Positions 1-7,760 of a stretch of DNA of 64,000 nucleotides are shown here, in pieces. Location: NCBI RefSeq assembly GCF_001543245.1, contig NZ_CP014163.1:868001-932000 (forward strand). The letters run 5' to 3'. The stretch's first letter is position 1. Each line of letters begins with the position of its first letter. The stretch comes from Aerococcus urinaehominis. GTDB taxonomy: Bacteria > Bacillota > Bacilli > Lactobacillales > Aerococcaceae. A model generated the notes under the pieces. The model saw nothing but the letters and a program-made list of their open reading frames with translations, was not told the DNA's origin and did no database searches. Made by a program: the position numbers and the translations under genes.

Positions 1-57
1 TGTATTAGGCACGCCGCCAGCGTTCGTCCTGAGCCAGGATCAAACTCTCGTTAAAAG
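1..57 (-). rRNA. rrs: 16S ribosomal RNA, 5' end only
   Basis: The reverse complement carries the universal 16S 5' signature (AGAGTTTGATCCTGGCTCAG, then the GACGAACGCTGGCGGC block). Transcription runs leftwards, so only the first ~55 nt lie in the window and the gene continues past base 1. The exact 5' nucleotide is placed from the usual distance to AGAGTTTGATC and may be off by a few bases. Confidence 0.97.
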
Positions 58-162
58 TTTGAGCTACGCTCATTGCTGACGTCTTTATAGTCTTCGTCCA
101 GACTATCATTTGAATTGTTGGTTCATCAACCGAAGTTGATGCCCTACACATTTGGTTCGTCT

Positions 163-181
163 ATTTGTTCAGTTTTCAAAG
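163..181 (-). promoter_or_regulatory. rrn leader boxA-like antitermination site
   Basis: The minus strand reads CTTTGAAAACTGAACAAAT, close to the Bacillus/Lactobacillales rrn leader boxA region. It lies between the promoters and the 16S 5' end. Nearer the 16S gene, 124-141 forms a perfect 7-bp hairpin (CATCAAC-CGAA-GTTGATG), probably part of leader processing. The antitermination role is known for the family and inferred here. Confidence 0.6.
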
Positions 182-213
182 GTCTATCGCTGTCCGCTCG
201 GGACAACTACTTA

Positions 214-242
214 AATATATCACGTACTTGATTTGTTGTCAA
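214..242 (-). promoter_or_regulatory. rrn promoter, gene-proximal
   Basis: TTGACA (-35, 237-242), a 17-bp spacer ending in TGA, and TATATT (-10, 214-219) on the minus strand, about 160 nt upstream of the 16S 5' end. An A/T-rich tract resembling an UP element lies immediately upstream. Confidence 0.85.
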
Positions 243-297
243 GAACTTTTTTGAAATATTTTTTTGTCGTAAACTTCCGTTTCGCGACAACTTCTAA

Positions 298-326
298 ATA
301 TTATCATGGTCTCGATAAACTGTCAA
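298..326 (-). promoter_or_regulatory. rrn promoter, middle
   Basis: TTGACA (321-326), a 17-bp spacer ending in TGA, and TAATAT (298-303). The tract AAATATTTCAAAAA..GTTCTTGACA is nearly repeated at the gene-proximal promoter, which suggests the two arose by duplication of a promoter unit of about 84 bp. Confidence 0.85.
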
Positions 327-380
327 GAACTTTTTGAAATATTTTTTATTTCGTTTGTCGCTCTTGTTGACGACTTACTA

Positions 381-409
381 ATAATATCAGGCCACTAATA
401 TATAGTCAA
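381..409 (-). promoter_or_regulatory. rrn promoter, distal
   Basis: TTGACT (404-409), a 17-bp spacer ending in TGA, and TATTAT (381-386). It is the third promoter with identical spacing and the same TGA before the -10. It lies back to back with the promoter of the plus-strand thioesterase gene. Confidence 0.8.
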
Positions 410-451
410 GCTTTTTTTACAATTATTTTCCAATATTTTTAGAATAGCTTT

Positions 452-481
452 TGCTATAATGAAGGAAACTATATTAGGAGG
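452..481 (+). promoter_or_regulatory. extended -10 promoter and SD for the thioesterase gene
   Basis: TGCTATAAT (TG at 452-453, -10 at 455-460) is a clear extended -10. No good -35 is seen at 17 bp. AGGAGG at 476-481 is spaced 8 nt before the ATG at 490, so the 5' leader is very short. Confidence 0.75.
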
Positions 482-489
482 TTATATTT

Positions 490-849
490 ATGTCCCTTAC
501 CATTGAATATAAAGCCAGTTCCCAGGACACAGCTCAGGCGATGGGTTCAGGTAGCCTGGATGTTTTAGCTAGTCCTGCCCTCGTTGCTATGATGGAAAAC
601 TGTGCCACTCAAGTCATTAATGGCAGGCTAGCTGAAGGGGAAACTACGGTCGGCGTTGCCTTTTCTTTACAACATTTACGTGCTTCCTTAATTGATGAGC
701 CAGTAAGTGTAACAGCAGAGCTTTTAAGTTCAGATGATAAGAGTTTTCAATTTTGTATTACCGCCTACGTTCAAGACCAACTCATTGCCAAAGCTGACCA
801 CACTAGAGCCAAAGTTAATATTAATCGTTTTTTAAGTCGTTTAAAATAA
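490..849 (+). CDS. hot-dog fold thioesterase family protein
   Basis: 119 aa, cytoplasmic, with no signal or membrane segment. The sequence around residues 18-45 (MGSGSLDVLASPALVAMMENCA) and the following TVGVAFSLQHLRAS stretch match the FlK-like (fluoroacetyl-CoA thioesterase-like) branch of the hot-dog superfamily, whose members hydrolyse acyl-CoA thioesters. The true substrate is unknown; many such small proteins in Gram-positives are uncharacterised. It stands alone with its own extended -10 promoter and an excellent SD, and ends at a bidirectional terminator shared with the convergent methyltransferase gene. The family call is firm, the substrate is not. Confidence 0.8.
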   Translation: MSLTIEYKASSQDTAQAMGSGSLDVLASPALVAMMENCATQVINGRLAEGETTVGVAFSLQHLRASLIDEPVSVTAELLSSDDKSFQFCITAYVQDQLIAKADHTRAKVNINRFLSRLK

Positions 850-860
850 TCTAGAATATT

Positions 861-917
861 AAAAACCAGCTTAACTTGCCCGTACTTAGTACTAGGCAAA
901 CTAAGCTGGCTTTTTTA
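861..917. terminator. bidirectional terminator
   Basis: The arms AAAAACCAGCTTA and TAAGCTGGCTTTTTT enclose inner pairing of TTGCC with GGCAA. There is a T-run on each strand, serving the thioesterase gene (plus) and the methyltransferase gene (minus). The minus gene's stop codon touches the right arm. Confidence 0.85.
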
Positions 918-1634
918 TTCTTCACCAACTTGATCTAAGGTAAAGTCTTTAAAGTAGTCAAAGTCAGCCTTTTTTTCTATTAGTAATACCCCATCTCCCA
1001 AGGGCAGGGCTGTCGTTTTAAGTTGTGGATGACGGGTTACTTTCTCAAGCAACATATTCAACTTTTTGTGAATAGTCCTAACCCGACGTGGAATCTCTGT
1101 CCGTTCATGAAAAACCGTGCCTGCTTGGAAGACATCATCAATCATAATCAGACCACCCACTGGTAACAAATTTAATAAATAAGGCAGGAAGTCATAATAT
1201 TTAGCCTTAGCTGAATCCATAAAAATAAAGTCGTAGGCCTTGTCAAGGCTTGCTAAGACTTCTTTGGCATCCCCTTCTAATATTGTAATTTGCTGGTCGA
1301 GGCCAAGCTTACTGATATTTTCTTTTGCCTCTGCTACCATCTGTAGATTTCGTTCAATGCTATCTACATGGCGACCAGGGTGGCCATAAGTCATTAGCGA
1401 TGCTGAATAACCAATGGCTAAACCGATCTCTAAAATTTGTTGAGGCTGCATTAAACCAAGTAAAAAGTCTAAAAATACCGCGGTCTCGTGTGGAATAATG
1501 GGCACACGCCGCTCATTAGCATCATACTCGATGGCCTGAATTTCACTGGCAAAGCGTCGTTGATCATAGCGTAGATAATTTAGTACCCCTGCTTCAACGA
1601 TTGGGCGATCCATCATTTCATTTTGCTTATGCAT
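915..1634 (-). CDS. trmR: class I SAM-dependent O-methyltransferase (TrmR/YrrM-like)
   Basis: 239 aa. Motif I appears as LEIGLAIGYSASLM (about residues 69-82), followed by the acidic adenosine-binding stretch VDSIERN, then DFIFMDSAK and IMIDDVF, the usual layout of the type 3 O-methyltransferase family. B. subtilis YrrM (TrmR) methylates 5-hydroxyuridine in tRNA to give mo5U, and this protein looks like its orthologue, although catechol-type O-methyltransferases share the fold. AGAAAGGAC precedes the ATG. It follows the CNNM-type gene on the same strand with a weak hairpin terminator between them. Family sure, tRNA role likely. Confidence 0.8.
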   Translation of the reverse strand: MHKQNEMMDRPIVEAGVLNYLRYDQRRFASEIQAIEYDANERRVPIIPHETAVFLDFLLGLMQPQQILEIGLAIGYSASLMTYGHPGRHVDSIERNLQMVAEAKENISKLGLDQQITILEGDAKEVLASLDKAYDFIFMDSAKAKYYDFLPYLLNLLPVGGLIMIDDVFQAGTVFHERTEIPRRVRTIHKKLNMLLEKVTRHPQLKTTALPLGDGVLLIEKKADFDYFKDFTLDQVGEE

Positions 1635-1650
1635 AACTTTAGTCCTTTCT

Positions 1651-1682
1651 AATTAAATAAGGCTAGAGCACCAGCTCTAGCC
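1651..1682 (-). terminator. probable terminator after the CNNM-type gene
   Basis: GGCTAGAGC and GCTCTAGCC form a perfect 9-bp stem with a 4-nt loop, followed on the minus strand by TTATTTAATT. The T-run is interrupted, so it may be leaky into the methyltransferase gene. Confidence 0.6.
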
Positions 1683-1691
1683 CGTTTATTA

Positions 1692-3014
1692 TCAATTAAT
1701 TTGGTCTTCTTTGCTTTGATATTTTTTTACTTGCATGCCACGAATTCGGCCGTTCTCAACAGCTGTCGTCGTTAACAACCAGTCATCAACTTGGATAACT
1801 TCCTCCGCTTGATCAGCCGGGAAATATCCTAATTGTTCAATCATATAGCCGGCAATCGTATCTGATTCATCAGATTCTAAAGCAGTGTCAAAGATTTCAT
1901 TGAATTTATCCAAAGCCATGATGCCATTAATGATATAGGTGTCATCATTAATTTTCTTATAAAGGTGGGAAATTTGATCGTATTCATCCTCGATTTCGCC
2001 CACAATTTCTTCTAATAGGTCTTCCATTGTGACCAGGCCAACAACGCCACCATACTCATCTTTTAAAATAGCAATGTGTTGGTGGTTACGTTTAAATTCT
2101 AACAAGAGGTCATCAATAAAAATAGTTTCTGGGGCAAAATAAACTGGTTTGATGACTGATTTGATATCTACATTATCAAAACCAACTTTATTAGCCATCC
2201 GCAAGAGGTCCTTAGAATGAACAATTCCTAGAATATCATCTTTGTCCGTATCGAAGACCGGAATACGAGAAAACTGCGAACTTAGGATTGCATCAATATT
2301 CGCTTGATTGCCATCATCAATATCCAGCATAAAGGTATCAACACGCGGTACCATCACTTCTCTAGCCAATTTATCATCTAAGGATAAGACCCCTTCCATC
2401 ATCCGGTACTCATCCATATCGATGACACCTTCACGCTGACTAGCCTTGAAGGCACCCCGCATTTCATCCCGGGTCATATTCGGTTGCTCACTAGTGAAGT
2501 CAATCGGTGTGATTTTCTTAATCAGGTTTGTTGATACTGTTAGTAACCAAACAAAAGGTTTAAAGGCGGTTTGGAGAAAGCTAACCACACCAGAAGACAT
2601 TCTGGCGTATTGCTCTGGAATTTGCATCGCTAATTGCTTAGGATAGAGTTCGCCTAGCACTAAGGTGAAATAAGACAAGATTAAAGTAACTATCGCCGTA
2701 GCCACTGTTTCACCAGCCGGTACATTAGCCAAATAAGGGGCTAAGTAAGATACAAAGGTATTAGCTGCGGAAGCAGATGAGAAGAAACCAGCAAAGGTAA
2801 TTCCTACCTGAATTGTTGATAAGAAGGCATCTGAATCCTCTAAAATATGGAGGACACGGGCTGCTTTTTTATCCCCATTATCGGCCATCTCTTGGAGTCG
2901 AGTCTGGTTTACAGTAACATAGGCCATTTCGGCTCCTGCTAAAAATGCATTGACGAAGGTCAAAAATAGAATCAAGAGTATTTGTCCACCTAAATTGGAA
3001 CTGGGATCTCCCAT
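1692..3014 (-). CDS. CNNM/CorC (HlyC) family membrane protein with CBS domains
   Basis: 440 aa. The N-terminal DUF21 region (about residues 1-180) has hydrophobic helices, beginning LILFLTFVNAFLAGAEMAYV. It is followed by a CBS pair (about 205-335, containing VMVPRVDTFMLD and ILKDEYGGVVGLVTMEDLLEEIVGEIEDE) and a C-terminal CorC/HlyC domain that ends near residue 430. Proteins of this type (YhdP/MpfA in Bacillus/Staphylococcus) are implicated in Mg2+ efflux, and the old name 'hemolysin' is misleading. AGGAGAG lies 5' of the ATG. A Mg2+ importer, mgtE, lies elsewhere in the window. Confidence 0.85.
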   Translation of the reverse strand: MGDPSSNLGGQILLILFLTFVNAFLAGAEMAYVTVNQTRLQEMADNGDKKAARVLHILEDSDAFLSTIQVGITFAGFFSSASAANTFVSYLAPYLANVPAGETVATAIVTLILSYFTLVLGELYPKQLAMQIPEQYARMSSGVVSFLQTAFKPFVWLLTVSTNLIKKITPIDFTSEQPNMTRDEMRGAFKASQREGVIDMDEYRMMEGVLSLDDKLAREVMVPRVDTFMLDIDDGNQANIDAILSSQFSRIPVFDTDKDDILGIVHSKDLLRMANKVGFDNVDIKSVIKPVYFAPETIFIDDLLLEFKRNHQHIAILKDEYGGVVGLVTMEDLLEEIVGEIEDEYDQISHLYKKINDDTYIINGIMALDKFNEIFDTALESDESDTIAGYMIEQLGYFPADQAEEVIQVDDWLLTTTAVENGRIRGMQVKKYQSKEDQIN

Positions 3015-3102
3015 GATTAATCGTTCTCTCCTTTATAAGAAAAAATAGTATTATTGAAACAATTATAGCTAGCTTTATAGCTAATTGCAAATTTTAATCA
3101 GC

Positions 3103-3132
3103 AAAAAAAGGAGGGGGACACCCTCCTTTTTA
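3103..3132. terminator. bidirectional terminator after the GH3 gene
   Basis: AGGAGGG and CCCTCCT form the stem, with seven T residues following on the minus strand and TTTTT on the plus strand. It ends the glycosidase transcript. Confidence 0.85.
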
Positions 3133-3150
3133 GTAAGCTAAATTATCGCC

Positions 3151-4971
3151 TTATTTTTTAGTTTTAGCTGGGTTAACACGATTTTCGTAAACTTCACGCA
3201 CATCGTATTTAGTATCTTCAAAGCCACAGAATGAATCAACTGGATCAACACCCTTGAAGGCTTCTGGACCTTCCATCAATTTATCAACTAAGATTTCTAA
3301 GTTGAATTCTTTGTCATCGTAAGCGTTGATGTAAGTTTGTACTTGAGGTACATCAGCGATTGCGAATGGATGGTTAACAGAAACATAGATAGTAGGCACT
3401 TCATTAACGTAGAATGGTACGTCTGGTGTACCCTTAGATGCAGGCCAAGCAACACGTTGAACAGTACCAGCAGCAATCTTAGCTATGTTGATAATTAAGT
3501 CATAGTTATCAGTCAAGTTAGAGATTGGTTGTTTTTGTGCATAAACGTTAGCAACAGCTGCCGCCCGTTCTTCTTCCGGTAACTTCATGATACGTTCTTC
3601 AGTATTTTCCCATACTGTAACGTTAAAGCCTTTAGCTTCCATAGCTTTCTTCATTAAGTCAACTGGAGATTCTTTAGAAGCGATCATTTGACCAAAGCCA
3701 CCCTTAACACCTTCATTAAGTACTAATAATACTTTTTCGTAACGTTCTGGTGTTACTGGGAAGATATCAGGTTGGTTGTTCTTAACTAAAGTAATTGCTT
3801 TGTCAGCAACTTCTTTAGCCATAGCTACGTGCTCGTCAGTTTTAATCTTAGCTAGCGCTTCTTCTTTTGGTGCTAATAATTCTTTAGGATCTTTCTTATG
3901 CAAGCCAATAGAAGCTTTCAATCCTAAAGTACGAGAAAGGGCATCGTGAAGACGTTCTTCAGTAATCGTACCGTTTTCGTATCCTTCTTTCATCCATTGG
4001 AAATCTTCGTCTGGATCATTGAAGAATAAGAAGAGGTCACACCCAGCAGCAATAGCAGTTGGTAGCATATCTTTACGTGAAAGGGCAGAAGTCATAGCTA
4101 CCATGTGCGAAGCATCGGTAATAACCGCACCATTGAAGCCTAATTCACCCTTCAATAAGTCTTGTAGGACTTCACGAGAAAGTGTAGCTGGTAGGTATTT
4201 TTCAGACAAGCTAGCTTCAGGATTCACCTTGTCTACCCAAGCAGGGAAGGCGATATGACCTGACATAATAGCTGGTAGGCCTTCATCGATCAGACCCTTG
4301 TAGATCTTACCATATGAAGCCATCCACTCATCAACACTTAGTGAGTTAGGGGCGAATGAGAAGTGGTGGTCACGCTCATCAACACCATCACCAGGGAAGT
4401 GTTTAGCAGTTGCTAGGATACCAGACTCGGAGATACCCTTCATATATTGCTTAGACATTTCAAGTACTTTTTCAGGATCATCTGACCAAGTACGAACTGA
4501 AATAATTGGGTTACGCCAGTCTTGTTGCAAGTCAACGATTGGTGCAAATGACATGTTACAGCCAATAGCTGCTGCTTCGACACCAGCGATGCGACCCATT
4601 TCATAAGCATACTTAGGATCGTCAGTAGCTGCGATTTTAACCTCATGGCCAATATAGGTACCATCAACAGCTGCACCGTCACCGCCAGCTTCAGTGTTGG
4701 CTGCGATTAGCACTGGAACCTTAGAGTTTTCTTGTAAGATACGGTTTTGCTCATAAACAGTTGCCGCGTTAGATTTGTTATAACGCACACCAGCAATATG
4801 GTAAGTATCTAACACAGATTTTAAGTAGTCCTCTTCAGCGCTAGCACCCATGTTGAAGAACAATTGACCAATTTTTTCGTCAACTGACATACCAGCAATT
4901 GTGTCTTCAACCCACTTGATTGCTTCTTCGTCTAAATTATAAGGCGCTTTAGTTAAATCTACTTTTGCCAT
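3151..4971 (-). CDS. glycoside hydrolase family 3 protein
   Basis: 606 aa with no signal peptide, so probably cytoplasmic. The N-terminal (beta/alpha)8 GH3 domain spans about residues 20-365 and contains ATAKHFPGDGVDERDHHF (near 190), related to the NagZ-type KHFPGxG..D.H motif. VITDASHM (near 285) holds the probable nucleophile Asp. Residues after about 370 form the GH3 C-terminal domain. The motif favours beta-N-acetylhexosaminidase over beta-glucosidase activity, but the substrate is inferred. AGAAGGGAG precedes the ATG. It is monocistronic, with its own extended -10 promoter and terminator. Confidence 0.8.
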   Translation of the reverse strand: MAKVDLTKAPYNLDEEAIKWVEDTIAGMSVDEKIGQLFFNMGASAEEDYLKSVLDTYHIAGVRYNKSNAATVYEQNRILQENSKVPVLIAANTEAGGDGAAVDGTYIGHEVKIAATDDPKYAYEMGRIAGVEAAAIGCNMSFAPIVDLQQDWRNPIISVRTWSDDPEKVLEMSKQYMKGISESGILATAKHFPGDGVDERDHHFSFAPNSLSVDEWMASYGKIYKGLIDEGLPAIMSGHIAFPAWVDKVNPEASLSEKYLPATLSREVLQDLLKGELGFNGAVITDASHMVAMTSALSRKDMLPTAIAAGCDLFLFFNDPDEDFQWMKEGYENGTITEERLHDALSRTLGLKASIGLHKKDPKELLAPKEEALAKIKTDEHVAMAKEVADKAITLVKNNQPDIFPVTPERYEKVLLVLNEGVKGGFGQMIASKESPVDLMKKAMEAKGFNVTVWENTEERIMKLPEEERAAAVANVYAQKQPISNLTDNYDLIINIAKIAAGTVQRVAWPASKGTPDVPFYVNEVPTIYVSVNHPFAIADVPQVQTYINAYDDKEFNLEILVDKLMEGPEAFKGVDPVDSFCGFEDTKYDVREVYENRVNPAKTKK

Positions 4972-4996
4972 TAAATTTCTCCCTTCTTAAATTGAC

Positions 4997-5038
4997 AGGG
5001 GAATAATCCCCTTTCATCACTACACTACAATTATAGCA
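4997..5038 (-). promoter_or_regulatory. extended -10 promoter and leader palindrome of the GH3 gene
   Basis: TGCTATAAT on the minus strand (-10 at 5030-5035). Between it and the SD lies AGGGGA-ATAA-TCCCCT (4997-5012), a perfect 6-bp palindrome that could be an operator or an RNA hairpin. Confidence 0.6.
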
Positions 5039-5201
5039 AGAAATTAATAAAAAGAAAGCCCTTTTATTGAAAAAATGCCCACTTTTTTTATAGGGATAGC
5101 AAGAAATGCAAACTGAATAGCGATATTTTAATATTTTGCTATATTTAAAGCCTAGCTTCTCGTATACTATGGTAAAACAAAATTTCGAAAGGACAACTAC
5201 T

Positions 5202-5708
5202 ATGATAATTAGACCCGCTAGCCCAAACGATGCACAAGCTATTTGTAACATTTACCGGTATTATGTAGAACACACTAGCATTTCCTTTGAGGAAACTACG
5301 CCCACTACAGAAGAAATGAAAAACCGTATTGTTGATTTTACTAGCAACTATCCCTTCTTAATCGCTGAAGACCAAGGCAAGATGTTAGGTTATGCCTATG
5401 CTCACGCCTTCGGTGACCGACCTGCCTACCGTTATACAGCAGAACTCTCTATCTATACCAAGCATACGGACAAAGGACGGGGAATCGGCCGCCAGCTCTA
5501 CCAAGCCTTAGAGGACCAACTAAAAAAACAAGGCATTGTTAACGCAGTAGCTGTAGTAACTGGCTCCAATACCAACTCTTTAGCCTTTCATCAAAAACTC
5601 GGCTATAAAATTATCGGCCGCTTGCCCCAGGCTGGCTATAAATTTGGCCATTGGGAAGATACCGTTTGGCTATACAAACAGTTAGCTAAACCATCAACCC
5701 TAGTCTAG
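5202..5708 (+). CDS. GNAT N-acetyltransferase, phosphinothricin acetyltransferase-like
   Basis: 168 aa from the ATG at 5202, chosen because GAAAGGAC lies 9-15 nt upstream and the family begins at IRPAxxxD. The acetyl-CoA binding motif GRGIGRQLYQALEDQL (about residues 87-102) and the GSNTNSLAFHQKLGYKIIGR block match the PAT/YncA/MnaT type, which acetylates small amines such as L-methionine sulfoximine, glufosinate analogues or methionine. A possible -10, TATACT, lies at 5163-5168. It ends at a strong bidirectional terminator. Substrate unknown. Confidence 0.85.
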   Translation: MIIRPASPNDAQAICNIYRYYVEHTSISFEETTPTTEEMKNRIVDFTSNYPFLIAEDQGKMLGYAYAHAFGDRPAYRYTAELSIYTKHTDKGRGIGRQLYQALEDQLKKQGIVNAVAVVTGSNTNSLAFHQKLGYKIIGRLPQAGYKFGHWEDTVWLYKQLAKPSTLV

Positions 5709-5720
5709 GCTAGGCTAAGC

Positions 5721-5769
5721 AAAAAAGTCTAAGTAACTAGTTTTTTAACTGGCTACTTAGACTTTTTTT
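5721..5769. terminator. bidirectional terminator
   Basis: AAAAAAGTCTAAGTA and TACTTAGACTTTTTTT pair over 12 bp, serving the GNAT gene (plus) and the MBL gene (minus). Confidence 0.9.
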
Positions 5770-6373
5770 AATTTAAGTTTTGTAAAAAGGGATTGTTGGC
5801 CGCCTCGATGGCAATCTGGCTGGCAGGACCATGGCCTGGATAAATAGTCGTATCTCCCGGTAAGTTTAAAAGGCGATTTTTAATTGCGGTTAGTAAGAGG
5901 ACGCCATCTCCCCCAGGTAAGTCAGATCGACCTACCCCCCCCTTAAAGAGGGTATCACCAACAATAACAAAATGGTCTGCAGGAAAATAATAGGTCACCG
6001 AACCTGGCGAATGCCCAGGAACATGAGCGGTTTCAAATTCAAAACCTGCAATCTGCTGAGGACCCATTTTATCCCAGTAGTGAGTTTTTGTTTTAGCTTT
6101 ATGGGTCCCACTATTTAACAACCAATCTGCTTCCGTAATATGCACCCAGACTTCGAGATCATAGGCTTCGCGGATTGCTTCAACTGCTCCAACATGATCG
6201 GGATGGGCATGGGTTAGCAAAATAGCCAATGGGACGATTTGCATGGCTTTAATAAAATCAATAATTTTATCTGCCTCATCGCCTGGATCAATAATAAGAG
6301 CTTGGTTAACCTCATTAATAATGAAATAACAATTAGCTTGTAGGGGACCAACGACTAGTTTTTCCACGCGCAT
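5768..6373 (-). CDS. MBL-fold metallo-hydrolase (glyoxalase II-like)
   Basis: 201 aa. It carries the metal motif THAHPDHVGA (about residues 55-64), a second metal-ligand His in AHVPGHSPGS (near 117-121), and the bridging Asp in VGDTLFKGGVGRSD (near 139). These define the YqgX/GloB-like branch of the metallo-beta-lactamase fold, thought to hydrolyse hydroxyacylglutathione or other thioesters. The physiological substrate in Lactobacillales is not settled. TGGAGG lies 7 nt before the ATG. The 296 bp upstream hold an inverted repeat and only a doubtful short reading frame. Confidence 0.85.
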   Translation of the reverse strand: MRVEKLVVGPLQANCYFIINEVNQALIIDPGDEADKIIDFIKAMQIVPLAILLTHAHPDHVGAVEAIREAYDLEVWVHITEADWLLNSGTHKAKTKTHYWDKMGPQQIAGFEFETAHVPGHSPGSVTYYFPADHFVIVGDTLFKGGVGRSDLPGGDGVLLLTAIKNRLLNLPGDTTIYPGHGPASQIAIEAANNPFLQNLN

Positions 6374-6459
6374 AATAAACCTCCAATCAAAATCTTAAGA
6401 CTTAAAATAACGAATACCATCAAAAGGCCGATTCAAATCATATATCAGACGAGCTAGTG

Positions 6460-6507
6460 AGCTCATACCCGCTAATTCACTTAAAATTAGCGTAAACGAT
6501 ATGAGCT
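6460..6507. repeat. 48-bp interrupted inverted repeat
   Basis: The outer arms AGCTCATA/TATGAGCT enclose the inner arms GCTAATT/AATTAGC, with unequal linkers. No T-run follows on either strand, so it is not a standard terminator. It lies 90 bp upstream of the MBL gene. Function unknown. Confidence 0.6.
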
Positions 6508-6601
6508 AAAAGGCCAGGCCTAGCACCCGGTTTGCTGCTAAGCTAATCATAAAGATAAATATCGGAAAAGACAAGTTTGTGACAAAGATCTGTCCTTTCA
6601 A
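6506..6601 (-). other. doubtful 31-codon hydrophobic reading frame (TTG start)
   Basis: From TTG at 6601 the frame reads MKGQIFVTNLSFPIFIFMIS and continues LAANRVLGLAF to a TAG that abuts the inverted repeat. The upstream AAAGG is only a poor SD. It resembles the C-terminal tail of a membrane protein or a tiny hydrophobic peptide, and could be a gene remnant or chance. The rest of 6374-6669 shows nothing else I can support. Confidence 0.2.
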
Positions 6602-6669
6602 ACTAGCACCTTTAATAAACCACTATAACAGTAAACCAGACCATCACAATAAGTAAATGAGCTAGACTT

Positions 6670-7323
6670 TTACTGATTACGATCGGCATCAGCTTGACTA
6701 GGCTTTTCATCGCCAGACGCTGCGACATATTCTTTACGCGACATGGCCTGGCCAATTTCTAAATTGGCATCCAAGCTGTCCTCCTGATAGGCCTCTTTGA
6801 TAAGGTCCTTGTTAACCTTCTTGGTCCAAAAACCACCATGAATATTTTTAGCATCATAGGCAATATAAAAGGCCTTCTCATCTAGCTCATTAATTGTTTT
6901 ATAGAGCTGACGCTCAGTAGAACGAGGCGTCAAGATGGTCAATACCAAGCGGTCACCATCCCGACCGTAGCCAGATTGAATGGTAACCCCGTACCCCCGC
7001 TCTCTAAGCGCCTCTGCCATAGCATGGTTGGTTGAGGGAACAAAAATCTGCACAACTGAATAGCCGAGGGCAATTCGGTCTTCAAGCATGATACCCAAGT
7101 ATATACCCAAACCAAATCCAAGTGCATAAGTGATGAGATAGATAGGCTGGTCTAAGTATTGCATCACCATCGATAAGCCGACGGTGTAGATAGATACCTC
7201 GACTATCGCGATAAAGGGGGCGACCTTACGATAACCCTTCATCGCTAAAAGTGTGCGTACGGTGTTCAACATAATGTAAATCAAATTAATGAAGAATATT
7301 TGTAAAAGTATTGCCCAATTCAT
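6670..7323 (-). CDS. UPF0316 membrane protein with DUF2179 domain
   Basis: 217 aa. Three N-terminal membrane segments (about residues 3-22, 36-55, 62-80, including LITYALGFGLGIYLGIMLEDRIALG) are followed by a cytoplasmic DUF2179 domain with the characteristic block IAYDAKNIHGGFW (about 152-164). This is the UPF0316/YebE family; its function is not established, though DUF2179 domains are proposed ligand-binding modules. It sits directly downstream of acpS on the same strand, in the position where alr is usually found in related genomes. Confidence 0.85.
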   Translation of the reverse strand: MNWAILLQIFFINLIYIMLNTVRTLLAMKGYRKVAPFIAIVEVSIYTVGLSMVMQYLDQPIYLITYALGFGLGIYLGIMLEDRIALGYSVVQIFVPSTNHAMAEALRERGYGVTIQSGYGRDGDRLVLTILTPRSTERQLYKTINELDEKAFYIAYDAKNIHGGFWTKKVNKDLIKEAYQEDSLDANLEIGQAMSRKEYVAASGDEKPSQADADRNQ

Positions 7324-7392
7324 TACCTCACTCGCTTTCCTTTCATATCATCTTTTTCCTCTTTATTAACCTAAACTGATTAGGTCTGTCGC

Positions 7393-7749
7393 CTATTTTT
7401 CTAAGATTACCTGGGCAACAGCATACTCCCTACTATGACTGATTGATAGATGAACCTGGCCTTCAAACTGACTCGCTAGCAGTTTGGGTGCGCCGAGACT
7501 ATCATTGGTAATACTAATATCAGTCATAGCTAGCTGACTGCCAATACCTGTGCCCAATGCTTTAGCAAAGGCCTCTTTGGCTGCCCAACGACCAGCTAAA
7601 TAACTAGCCTGCCGTCCAGGATGGCTTAGCCTCTGAAAAGTTGCTAGCTCTACTGGACTTAGGACACGTTGGCAAAAACGGGGGTTACGTGTTTGGGCCT
7701 GGCTAATACGATCAATTTCTACCAAATCAATACCTGTGCCAACAATCAT
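7393..7749 (-). CDS. acpS: holo-[acyl-carrier-protein] synthase
   Basis: 118 aa, the usual length. It transfers 4'-phosphopantetheine from CoA to a serine of apo-ACP for fatty acid synthesis. The Mg2+-binding GTGIDLVEIDRI at the N-terminus and WAAKEAFAKALGTGIG (about residues 53-68) are diagnostic. It follows cshA by 11 nt on the same strand and is probably cotranscribed with it. Confidence 0.95.
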   Translation of the reverse strand: MIVGTGIDLVEIDRISQAQTRNPRFCQRVLSPVELATFQRLSHPGRQASYLAGRWAAKEAFAKALGTGIGSQLAMTDISITNDSLGAPKLLASQFEGQVHLSISHSREYAVAQVILEK

Positions 7750-7760
7750 TTACCATTCTC

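Noticed and set aside
2878-3090. Minus-strand 70-codon frame overlapping the start of the CNNM-type gene
   Set aside because: It is out of frame with the strongly supported membrane protein gene and has no family features.
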